This document shows positions 52,718-61,118 of a stretch of 64,000 nucleotides of DNA, piece after piece (the first letter of the stretch is position 1; each line of letters opens with the position of its first letter). The notes under the pieces are model-generated. The model did no database searches. It was not told the DNA's origin and saw only the letters and a program-made list of their open reading frames with translations. The translations under genes were made by a program, and so were the position numbers. Source of the DNA: Bellilinea sp. (GTDB lineage: Bacteria; Chloroflexota; Anaerolineae; Anaerolineales; Anaerolineaceae); contig BPHQ01000001.1 in assembly GCA_026003615.1 (NCBI GenBank), forward strand, positions 930,001 through 994,000, in the 5' to 3' direction.

Positions 52718-53449
52718 TCATGCTAAAACTTCATCAAACATAGACTCGAATGGTGTACCCGCATATTTTGATCGAAGTTGTTCAAAATTCAAAACCACTT
52801 CTCTCAAATCGTCACTGGTGTTTTTCAGGGTTTTCCCTTCAACTGGATAGGGGTCGACTTCCAAAAAATTGAATACATCGGAAAGCACTTTTTCCCGATT
52901 TAGTAAAAGATCCTCATAGACCATTTTCAAAATGGGTAAATTCAGTCCTTTTGTAAAGTTTGTCAACTCTTCATCTGCTTGAATTCTTTCTTGTAAGTAT
53001 TTATGGAATATTTGAGGATCTACTTCAAAGGCAGGCAAACGTTCCTTTTCATTGTATAAATTCCACTTACCAGTAGCATCAAATAGACGCTTGGCGTTCA
53101 TTCTGGAAATAACAGCCTTTACTTGATTTCTTCTTTGCATCTGAATAATACGTACTTTTTTTTCGTGTAAAAGTTGTGTAAAAGCATTTTTATCTAAAAT
53201 ATCCACCAGTTTTGTCTTAAACCCAACCGCGCCATATTTTGTAATCAAAGGAGGAGTAAAAAAGTTTCTCGCCCAATTGATTTGTTCAATTGCGGTGGCT
53301 CCTTTCTGCTTCATCACAGCAAAACGCTCATACACAGACTGGATTTGTGGGTGTGATGTCATGAGGCTTATCATAAAAGTACTACCATCGCGTTCGATGA
53401 ACAAAATCACATAAGGGGTAACTTGCGAACGAAAAAAGTATTTCCGCAT
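52718..53449 (-). CDS. Sulfotransferase family protein
   Basis: The 243-residue protein contains a phosphosulfate loop, VILFIERDGSTFMISLMTSHP (near residue 14), and the 3'-phosphate motif IIQMQRRNQVKAVISRMNA, matching that of the protein at 35634. A conserved late region KMVYEDLLLNREKVLSDVFNFL is also typical. It should sulfate a sugar using PAPS. It starts 1 bp after the upstream GT2 gene ends and ends 7 bp before the asparagine-synthetase-like gene. Confidence 0.82.
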   Translation of the reverse strand: MRKYFFRSQVTPYVILFIERDGSTFMISLMTSHPQIQSVYERFAVMKQKGATAIEQINWARNFFTPPLITKYGAVGFKTKLVDILDKNAFTQLLHEKKVRIIQMQRRNQVKAVISRMNAKRLFDATGKWNLYNEKERLPAFEVDPQIFHKYLQERIQADEELTNFTKGLNLPILKMVYEDLLLNREKVLSDVFNFLEVDPYPVEGKTLKNTSDDLREVVLNFEQLRSKYAGTPFESMFDEVLA

Positions 53450-53450
53450 T

Positions 53451-54638
53451 TTATCTTTCCTCGATGTGAGAATTTATTAATGGAACTGGGCTCTTAAGGA
53501 CTGACTTAACCAGTACTGTAAAGGCACCAAAATTTTTATAGAGAGTCGGAAGGGTAAATAATGCTTTCCAGGCTGATCTGCGCGCCTTTGGGTAGTTTTT
53601 GTGATGGTAATAAATAAATGCTTGATTTAACGCTGCCATTCCAATGATTTGGCGCGATTCCTTCTTCAGCTCATTCAACTCTTCGGGAAGATTTTTATAA
53701 ATACGTTCTAAAAACGAAACGGAATCCTCAGTTTTCGGGAGATCAGTCCAACCAGAAAAAATATTTCTCAACTTAAGGTAGCCGCCCTCGGATAATTCTG
53801 GATCGAGACTTAACGCTATTCGAAGGTGCTTTTGGGCAAACTGAAAATCCGAAGATAAGTAACCATGTGCAGCAGCCCGTAAATGCGCGTGAGCGTAGGC
53901 TTTAGACTTTAAATTTAACCATTCCTGACTTAAGTTGGGATTGGCAAAGGTTTTCTCTAATACCGCTAAATTGGCTGCTGTCATTTGTTCACCATTGCGA
54001 GTCATTTGGCCAGTATGGAAACGATATTGAGAAACAGGTACTGGAATTACATCCATGATGCAGCCTGCTATGGCTAATCTCAACCAAAAGTCCCAGTCCT
54101 CATACGAGCGAAGTGTTTCATCGAAATACCCAATTTTTTCTTGCCACTTCTTTTTAATCATCACACTACCAACATGAAATGGGTTGCCGAATAACAGATT
54201 TTGTATCGGCGTTGGAAGAGCGGTTTCAAATTTTTTGGGGATTATTCTTCCTCGCTGGTCTATAAGTAAAGCGTGGCCGGCGACAAAACCCAGTAATGGG
54301 TTTGTTACAAATTTATCCATCAGGAGCGATATTTTTTCTGGCAAAAATATGTCGTCCGAGTCTAAAAAACTCAAATATTCACCTGATGCTGCTCGTATTC
54401 CAGCATTCCGAGCGCTAGAGAGTCCTCCATTTGGTTTATAAATGTACTTAACTTTTGGGCTTTTAAAAGACAAGGCAACTTCTCGGGTATTGTCGGTTGA
54501 GCCATCGTCTACCACAATGACTTCAATGTGGTTATAGCTTTGATTTAAACAACTTTCTATGGCTTGTGCCAGATATTGACCCTGGTTATAGGCTGGGATG
54601 ATAATTGTCACCATGCCCGTGACGATATTTTGAATCAA
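53451..54638 (-). CDS. GT2-family glycosyltransferase
   Basis: The 395-residue protein has a GT-A domain: VTIIIPAYNQGQYLAQAI, VIVVDDGSTDNTREV, NGGLSSARNAGI and FLDSDDIFLPEKI. The last 150 residues are helical, with patterns suggestive of TPR-like repeats (AHAHLRAAAHGYL, FAQKHLRIALSLDP, YYHHKNYPKARRSAWKAL), which may bind a partner. It overlaps the upstream membrane-protein gene by 4 bp. Confidence 0.9.
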   Translation of the reverse strand: MIQNIVTGMVTIIIPAYNQGQYLAQAIESCLNQSYNHIEVIVVDDGSTDNTREVALSFKSPKVKYIYKPNGGLSSARNAGIRAASGEYLSFLDSDDIFLPEKISLLMDKFVTNPLLGFVAGHALLIDQRGRIIPKKFETALPTPIQNLLFGNPFHVGSVMIKKKWQEKIGYFDETLRSYEDWDFWLRLAIAGCIMDVIPVPVSQYRFHTGQMTRNGEQMTAANLAVLEKTFANPNLSQEWLNLKSKAYAHAHLRAAAHGYLSSDFQFAQKHLRIALSLDPELSEGGYLKLRNIFSGWTDLPKTEDSVSFLERIYKNLPEELNELKKESRQIIGMAALNQAFIYYHHKNYPKARRSAWKALFTLPTLYKNFGAFTVLVKSVLKSPVPLINSHIEER

Positions 54639-56194
54639 TTACCGCCTCCAATCAAAATACCATCGGACAAGTCCATTCTTTTTACTTGAACGCTAAGCAA
54701 ATGATTTATCTCGGTTTCAGTTGGGATCGCTTTACTTTGAATTTTATAAAAATAAGCCATCACAACATTTTCTTTCAAAATTTTTGAATTAAGTTGATTC
54801 ATGTCTTCTTGAAAATTGAAATTTTCCATTTGACGAGTAAGGTCAATTTTACGGGGAAGAGGAATGGATGGTCGGCCGGTCAGTAAATAAATTGCTTCTG
54901 GGGAATTTGTGAAAATTGTCGTTTGGGGTGGAAGTTGTTTAATTTGCTTAATTAATTCAGAATCACGCCATTGAAGGTGAGAAAAGCCAATTCCATTGGA
55001 GTGGTAATTTTGGAAAATCTTTATATTTCTTGCAATGCTAATACCGCAAAACAATGAAATTACTAATATTACCGATGCAATTTGATATTCTCGCTTAATG
55101 CTGGAATTTCGAAGCCACTGCCCAATACCTGTAGCCAATAATAGCCAAAAGGATAAAAATAAAGGGGAGAGGATGCGGTCATCCAAAGGGGTATTGGCAT
55201 CAAAAAATGTAATCGAGATAACCAAAAAAATTGGATAGAGTACAGAAAAGATGATCAAGAAGACCGCAATGAATTTGGATTCTCGTTCAAAATAATTCAA
55301 GTTTCTGAATATTGCCAACAAGAACAAAGAAGCGCAAAATCCCAAAATTCCAATTTTTATTATTCCGGGAAGGGTGGTTGGAATAAATAACCAGCTTGAA
55401 ATTGTATCCAACCCTTGTTGCAATTGGGTCTTCTGGATTAAATGAAATTCAAATCCGCGATTTGCAAAAGTATTGCTAATGATGAAATTCCAGGATATCC
55501 AAATGCCTGTCATTAAAAGTGCGGGCAAGGATAAATAGATGGAAAAGAGAAGGTTATTCCAAAATTTTTCGTTCCTAAGTAAGAGAATTCCTAAAACCAA
55601 TACCGCAATAAATACAAAACCACTATATCGGATGAGACAAGTCAGACCCAACAAAAGACTACCGAAAAGTACAACTTTATTTTGATTCCTGGATAATCCT
55701 AATGCAGCAAAATACATACCGCCAAAACCACCAACCAAAAAAAGGGGTTCAGACCATGCCATGATATGAAGTTTTATGAATGAGCTGCTTAGAGCCATAG
55801 GAAGCAAAAGAATTGTGGAGAGCCAAGAAACTGACGAAGGTAAAAGTTTTTGCAGATAGGAGAAAAATATCCACAAATTTACAGATACTAAAATCACATG
55901 AAGCAAACGAGCAGATTGAAGAATGGAAATGCCCGACAAGCCGACAACAGATAAAAATACGGGATAGAGAGGGGGAAAAAACGTTAAGAATTGACCCGGC
56001 GGATTCCCGTATGGCATGGTCAATCCTTTGCCTGCCAGGATATTTTCTGCAACACCAATGTAAGCAGCCGAGTCGGGCGAAGTTCCTATTCCCCATTTTG
56101 TTGAATAGATAAAGATGCCACAAGAAAATAAAACCAAAGCAATTAAGGGGAGGAAATTGAATAATGGGGCTTTTGTGTTTATCTTGTTCAGCAT
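54635..56194 (-). CDS. GT39/PMT-like membrane glycosyltransferase
   Basis: The 519-residue protein has about eleven membrane helices. The first outside loop has SPDSAAYIGVAENILAGKGL followed by FFPPLYPVFLS, the acidic motif of lipid-phosphate-sugar-dependent transferases. The C-terminal 110 residues form a soluble domain. It resembles the protein at 29515 in layout, not in detail. No Shine-Dalgarno is obvious before the ATG. The 118-bp gap upstream (56195-56312) is AT-rich and may hold an internal promoter, but no clear box was found. Confidence 0.72.
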   Translation of the reverse strand: MLNKINTKAPLFNFLPLIALVLFSCGIFIYSTKWGIGTSPDSAAYIGVAENILAGKGLTMPYGNPPGQFLTFFPPLYPVFLSVVGLSGISILQSARLLHVILVSVNLWIFFSYLQKLLPSSVSWLSTILLLPMALSSSFIKLHIMAWSEPLFLVGGFGGMYFAALGLSRNQNKVVLFGSLLLGLTCLIRYSGFVFIAVLVLGILLLRNEKFWNNLLFSIYLSLPALLMTGIWISWNFIISNTFANRGFEFHLIQKTQLQQGLDTISSWLFIPTTLPGIIKIGILGFCASLFLLAIFRNLNYFERESKFIAVFLIIFSVLYPIFLVISITFFDANTPLDDRILSPLFLSFWLLLATGIGQWLRNSSIKREYQIASVILVISLFCGISIARNIKIFQNYHSNGIGFSHLQWRDSELIKQIKQLPPQTTIFTNSPEAIYLLTGRPSIPLPRKIDLTRQMENFNFQEDMNQLNSKILKENVVMAYFYKIQSKAIPTETEINHLLSVQVKRMDLSDGILIGGGN

Positions 56195-56312
56195 GTATAT
56201 AATTTTTTCGTAGTTAGATATTTCATCATTGATTTATTAAAATTTTTCATGTACATCAATTTAAATTTGAAAAGATTTAAGGAAAATGGTGAGAAATTTA
56301 TTACCAATTCCA

Positions 56313-57461
56313 TTATAGAGATGATGGTCTTCTGATATAAGCCAAAACAACTTTCTTTCCGGTTAATTTAAACTGGAATACCTTAATTAGGGTAAGGAAG
56401 ACATTTTCAATTTTGCCAATGAGGCTTTCTTCAACACAATTCAATTTCATTGGTTCGCCAATCATGAAAATCGCCACAGGTTCTTCCGAAGGATCTTTTT
56501 TCCAAAATCTTATTCCACTTGTCGCCATCTTGGATAATTTATTACCGTATTGGTGAAGAGTGATATTTTGTGGGTAGTATTCCCCTGGATTGGGTAAATT
56601 TTGGGTGGTAGGATAATTAAATTCTTTAAGGGTGTTACCGATCAGGGCTTCGGTATAGTAGTTCATTTCATTACTCAGGTAATTTTTCCACTGATAGGCT
56701 CGGTTCTTATCAATAGGTTCTTCAGCTTTTTTCTTCCATGGAACCCCTTGGCTATTAACTTGTTTTCCGGTTAATGACGTATCCAACATAGAATATTCGA
56801 ATTTTTCGCCAAGAAATTCACACAACTTTCTTAGTTGATATTCGGGTGACTCAACTAAATCTTCAAAACGCAAAGTATAGGAGTGAGAATCAAATTTAAA
56901 GAAATCGCTACTTAGATCATATAAGGACTTCCAATAGTCAATTCCCTCGAAAAATGTTTTTGTCCCCCATGGTACTCTCATTAAGGACAATGCAACATCG
57001 CGCGGATCCCGAATGATACGGATGATAGGAGACTCCGGGTAGAATTTTCGGATTAAGTCTAAATATTTGATATGATCGGGGGTTTTTTCGGCCCATCGAG
57101 ACTTTCCAAGTGATTCCATGAAAGGTATAACAATCGAACCCAAGATTGATGTAATTTTTGGGGGTTGTTGGGATAAGTATTCGAATAATGTTTCTTCTCG
57201 GAGATGATATTTTTCTAAGATGCTAATTTTGTTTGAGGAGGTGTCCGAAAAATTTGTAAAAGTTATAGATTTTATAAAATTAATTGCCTTCTTTGGCCAG
57301 CATTTGGAATCAATTAAATCTTCAATACGTTCTTTTGACAATCTTTGGAAAAAGTGAGTCTCCGGGCCGCAGCTGATTTGACTATGAGCCGCAAGCATCG
57401 CTGAAAGTAAAGTTGTTCCAGATCTTTGAACACCCACAATAAAGATGGGATCAGAATTCAT
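56313..57461 (-). CDS. Sulfotransferase family protein
   Basis: The 382-residue protein has a classical 5'-phosphosulfate loop, IFIVGVQRSGTTLLSAMLAAH (near residue 6), and the 3'-phosphate site PIIRIIRDPRDVALSLMRVP with RDPRD and Ser. This is the best match of the three sulfotransferases to the general Sulfotransfer family. The C-terminal 100 residues (AIFMIGEPMKLN onward) are extra. It lies 3 bp after the Wzt gene stop, linking sulfation to export. Confidence 0.9.
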   Translation of the reverse strand: MNSDPIFIVGVQRSGTTLLSAMLAAHSQISCGPETHFFQRLSKERIEDLIDSKCWPKKAINFIKSITFTNFSDTSSNKISILEKYHLREETLFEYLSQQPPKITSILGSIVIPFMESLGKSRWAEKTPDHIKYLDLIRKFYPESPIIRIIRDPRDVALSLMRVPWGTKTFFEGIDYWKSLYDLSSDFFKFDSHSYTLRFEDLVESPEYQLRKLCEFLGEKFEYSMLDTSLTGKQVNSQGVPWKKKAEEPIDKNRAYQWKNYLSNEMNYYTEALIGNTLKEFNYPTTQNLPNPGEYYPQNITLHQYGNKLSKMATSGIRFWKKDPSEEPVAIFMIGEPMKLNCVEESLIGKIENVFLTLIKVFQFKLTGKKVVLAYIRRPSSL

Positions 57462-57464
57462 AAA

Positions 57465-58676
57465 CTAATTTATCCTCCAGGAGTGTCCAAGATAGGCTAT
57501 TCCATTAATTTCATTGCCCCCCTTGATAACTAAATGGCTTGCATTGTTCAGCCTATCATAGAACGTGAAACCATCCGAATGAAATATGACTGCATCAATT
57601 GTATAAGCATTCGGAAGGAGATAAAAATTAGGAATATCAATATCTATATATCCTTCTCCATTGAAATTCCCTGTAATAATTCCATCAACATCAGTGCGAA
57701 TTCCAGTAACCTGAAAACTATTCAAAATGTGTATGACGATATTGAACACCGGGTTCAATACAGGTTGATAAGCATGATAATGTAATCTTATCTTTACTTT
57801 TTCGCCTATACTGAAAACATCTTGTTTTTCTTCAAAACCATTCAAAATTTCAACTTTTTGAATTCTAATTTCCCCAGTGCCCCCTCGAAGATTATTATCA
57901 TCATATTTTTGGTAGGTTTTTATTAGTGAAGAACGATAAATATCAATAGCCGTTTCTGTATCACCATCAAATATCACTTTTCCCTTTTCCAGGGTGATTG
58001 AACGTGGGCAAAGGTGGCTTATGGTGTGAAGGTTATGAGAAACAATAATTACAGCAACGCCATTGCTTCGTAACTCTTGAATTCTAACCTGGCACTTGGT
58101 TCGAAAAGCTAAATCTCCAACGGATAAAACTTCATCCACAAGCAACACATCTGGTTCTAAAAATGCAGCCACCGAAAAACCCAACCGCACGACCATGCCC
58201 GAACTATAACTTTGAACGGGCATGTCTAAAAATTCTGACAGGCCAGAAAATGCGACAATTTCATCAAATCGTTGATCTATTTCTTTTTTTGAAAATCCCA
58301 TTAAAGACGCATTGATATAAATGTTTTCTCGGCCGGTTAATACTGGATTGAATCCAGCGCCTAGTGCAATCAAAGCTTGAACTCTACCGTTAACTTCAAT
58401 ATTTCCTGTGTCTGGCAGAATTAATCCGCCCAACATTCTAAGGAGGGAGGTTTTTCCAGCGCCGTTGTGACCAATTAAGCCCACTGTTTCCCCGGGTTCA
58501 ATCTGAAATGAAACATCCCTAACTGCCCAGAATTCATCCTTCCTCAGGTTTATACGATTCCGCTCCAAGCCGATTAATTCAGCACTCATGTCTAAGACAC
58601 CATAAAATAGTGATTTCCTTAGACTTCTGCAAAATTTTTTACTGACATGGTTTATACAAACTATCGGTTTGGTCAT
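57465..58676 (-). CDS. wzt: Polysaccharide ABC exporter ATPase with Wzt-type C-terminal domain
   Basis: The 403-residue protein has Walker A GHNGAGKTSLLRMLGG (near residue 68), the signature YSSGMVVRLGFSVA, Walker B VLLVDEVLSVGD and the switch His in IIVSHNLHTI. The C-terminal 140 residues (from about 260) form a beta-sandwich like the Wzt carbohydrate-binding domain that recognises the finished chain end (IGEKVKIRLHYHA, LPNAYTIDAVIFHSDG). It drives export of a lipid-linked polysaccharide with the permease encoded upstream; the two genes share 1 bp (TAATG). Confidence 0.93.
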   Translation of the reverse strand: MTKPIVCINHVSKKFCRSLRKSLFYGVLDMSAELIGLERNRINLRKDEFWAVRDVSFQIEPGETVGLIGHNGAGKTSLLRMLGGLILPDTGNIEVNGRVQALIALGAGFNPVLTGRENIYINASLMGFSKKEIDQRFDEIVAFSGLSEFLDMPVQSYSSGMVVRLGFSVAAFLEPDVLLVDEVLSVGDLAFRTKCQVRIQELRSNGVAVIIVSHNLHTISHLCPRSITLEKGKVIFDGDTETAIDIYRSSLIKTYQKYDDNNLRGGTGEIRIQKVEILNGFEEKQDVFSIGEKVKIRLHYHAYQPVLNPVFNIVIHILNSFQVTGIRTDVDGIITGNFNGEGYIDIDIPNFYLLPNAYTIDAVIFHSDGFTFYDRLNNASHLVIKGGNEINGIAYLGHSWRIN

Positions 58677-59533
58677 TACGTTCCCAGCTTTTCGATAATG
58701 ATTGGAAGTGATTTACGAAAGACCGCCAGCGAAATAAAAGCGCTAATTATCGTGATTGTTGAAATGAAAATGAAATGGGATGTGTTATCAAACACCCCAT
58801 TGATCATCAAATTTCTGGCATTAACGAGAAGAGGTGTTACTGGATTAACGATATTCAATATTGAAAAAGGAAACTTTTCTGGCAGAGTATAGACAACAGG
58901 AGTGGCAAAAAATAAGAGTTGTAAAATGATTGGTAAAGAGGTTGAAACATCCGAATAAAGCATACCTATTGGCGTAATTAAGATTCCAATTACCATTCCC
59001 AGGAGTATCAAAAGGAAAATTCCAATAGGCGCCAGTAATAATCCCCCATGGAGCGGTATCTTGAAATAAATAAAAACCCCTAATACGATGATCATCCGGA
59101 TCAAAACATTGAATAAAACCCCCAAGAAAGAAGATATTAGCAGAGCTTCTCTTGGAAAATAAATCTTAACAAGATATGGTTTTGCCCCTGTTGTAGACTT
59201 TAGTGGTGCATTTACACTATCAGCAAAAATTTGCCACAAAGTGGTGCCAATGAGAACATAAGCCGGATAGGGTATATTGGTTGTTGTTGAGATGATATTT
59301 CTGGATTGAAGCAATATAAATATAGCAGCAGTTATTATCGGAGGGAAAAAAGCCCAAAAAATTCCCAAAAGACTTTGCCTGTATTGAGCAGATATATCCC
59401 TTAAGAACAATCTCCACGCTAATTCGCGAGATGCCATGATATCGGAAAGGATCAATATTAGCAATTTATATGGTTTTTGAGACAACTTTTCCGATGTGTA
59501 TGTGATAGTAACTTCAAGCGGTTGATCTTTCAT
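58676..59533 (-). CDS. wzm: Polysaccharide ABC exporter permease (Wzm/TagG type)
   Basis: The 285-residue protein has six membrane helices and the ABC-2 transporter layout. The cytoplasmic start RELAWRLFLRDISAQYRQSLLGIFWAF is the typical family signature, and NARNLMINGVFDN lies before the final helix. It forms the channel for a polysaccharide on a lipid carrier. In a monoderm relative it would resemble the teichoic-acid exporter TagG. It shares 1 bp with the ATPase gene. Confidence 0.92.
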   Translation of the reverse strand: MKDQPLEVTITYTSEKLSQKPYKLLILILSDIMASRELAWRLFLRDISAQYRQSLLGIFWAFFPPIITAAIFILLQSRNIISTTTNIPYPAYVLIGTTLWQIFADSVNAPLKSTTGAKPYLVKIYFPREALLISSFLGVLFNVLIRMIIVLGVFIYFKIPLHGGLLLAPIGIFLLILLGMVIGILITPIGMLYSDVSTSLPIILQLLFFATPVVYTLPEKFPFSILNIVNPVTPLLVNARNLMINGVFDNTSHFIFISTITIISAFISLAVFRKSLPIIIEKLGT

Positions 59534-59563
59534 GAGAAGCAGCCTATTAATTCAATATTCAAA

Positions 59564-61108
59564 TCAAGGACGATGTTTTTTACTATAACGGTAAACAAAA
59601 AATGCAATAATCAAAACGGCCGGTAATACAGCACTTAAGTAGATACTTTCACCAATATTTTGAGGAAGTGAAGTGTTTGAAAAAGATTCATTTTGGGGAG
59701 GACTTTCTGATAATGGGTTCTCTATAATTGGAGTTTTGTTCTCAATGATCTCATTTTCAATCGTTGGTGTAATTCGGGGCCATGGGATGGGTGAAAGGGG
59801 TGGGGCGTCTGATATTGTGCCGGTCATGACATAAATTTCATAAATCTGACTGCCATACCACGCTGCTACGATGGTATTGCCATTTACAATCGTAACCGTT
59901 GGATTGGTCATGTTGGTATCATCACCAAAAACTGAGGCAATGTTAGGTTTACTCCATCGTTCTTCCCCAAGATACAGGCTATGCCATAATCCTAATCGGC
60001 TTCCATAGATATCGTATCCCTCCCGAATACGATTCGCGATAAAGGCATGCAATCTACCTTTGCTGTCCTGTGCAAATTGAACCGCTCCATTATCTCCGAT
60101 CAGTGTCGGAAAAACATCGTAAGGGGTTGTCCAGGTTTTACCATGATCATAAGAGAACATAGCACCGCGATATGCTCGAAAACCACCTTCCCAAATCGAA
60201 ACGAGATGACCTGATCCTAGCAGAGCCAGGTTATTCCAATCTCGTTCATACTCATTTTCAAGCCGGACACTCAGTGGAAATGGAGTCGCCCAGGTTGCTC
60301 CATTATCTTCAGAGTAGGTAAAGTAAACCGCCTGACCATTCCCCGACCGATCCCATTCTGTCCAGGATACATATATGTATCCTGGCTCATCCAACAAAAT
60401 TCTAATATTACTACCACCTCTTTCCGGGTCTATAAATTGATGGATATCTCTGGGTTCAGACCATGTGTTACCCCTATCCGAGGAGGATTGATAGGTGATG
60501 GCTCTTCCCTCAAGGCCCCCCGTTCCGGTTGCATAAACAAGGTGAAGTCCTTGTGTTGGGTTATAGGCAATATCAGCAGAATATTGCTGGCCGGTTAGAT
60601 TTGTGTTCAATTTAATCGGCTCAGACCAGGAATTCATGTTGGTTGATTCCCATGAAGAAACCCGACGGTAATTGAGGGCATATTTTGGAAAATTGGGCAA
60701 GGTCATCCAAATAAGATGAATTGTTCCTTTCTCGTCAATAACAGCACGTGGATATACTGCAACTGGATTACCGTCGCTAAGCGGCGAGATGTAGATATCA
60801 ATTGGTTGGGTCCAAGTGCTTCCATTCCATAATGCATACATGATCGTATCCGCACTATTGCCTGGTGCCGGTCCGGTTTTTTCAGCCCAAAACAGATGAG
60901 CCAAGCCCGCTGGATCCGCCAATAGAAATGGATCCGTTGAAGTTGTTTCAGATTTTGAAATATTAATTGGTCGTTGCCAGTTTATATCTGGTATTTGAGC
61001 GAATACTATATCCACCGGGTTGGCAACAACCGTAAACCCTAAAAAGATTAGAATAATTTTAAGAACTATACTTTTGGGGGAATTCATACTTGAAGATGAA
61101 AACGTCAT
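59564..61108 (-). CDS. Exported BNR-repeat (sialidase-like) propeller protein, membrane anchored
   Basis: The 514-residue protein has a signal peptide (hydrophobic stretch around 16-30, cleavage near VFA-QI). The start may be the first ATG or one 7 codons later; neither has a clear ribosome site. The body contains Asp-box repeats: SSDRGNTWSEP, YSEDNGATWATP and YDHGKTWTTP. A Pro/Ser/Thr-rich linker leads to a C-terminal helix and basic tail (RYSKKHRP), so it stays anchored with the propeller outside. It may bind or cleave glycans. Catalytic residues of true sialidases (Arg triad) are not evident. It is next to a larger paralogue. Confidence 0.85.
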   Translation of the reverse strand: MTFSSSSMNSPKSIVLKIILIFLGFTVVANPVDIVFAQIPDINWQRPINISKSETTSTDPFLLADPAGLAHLFWAEKTGPAPGNSADTIMYALWNGSTWTQPIDIYISPLSDGNPVAVYPRAVIDEKGTIHLIWMTLPNFPKYALNYRRVSSWESTNMNSWSEPIKLNTNLTGQQYSADIAYNPTQGLHLVYATGTGGLEGRAITYQSSSDRGNTWSEPRDIHQFIDPERGGSNIRILLDEPGYIYVSWTEWDRSGNGQAVYFTYSEDNGATWATPFPLSVRLENEYERDWNNLALLGSGHLVSIWEGGFRAYRGAMFSYDHGKTWTTPYDVFPTLIGDNGAVQFAQDSKGRLHAFIANRIREGYDIYGSRLGLWHSLYLGEERWSKPNIASVFGDDTNMTNPTVTIVNGNTIVAAWYGSQIYEIYVMTGTISDAPPLSPIPWPRITPTIENEIIENKTPIIENPLSESPPQNESFSNTSLPQNIGESIYLSAVLPAVLIIAFFVYRYSKKHRP

Positions 61109-61118
61109 TGTCTAAAAT

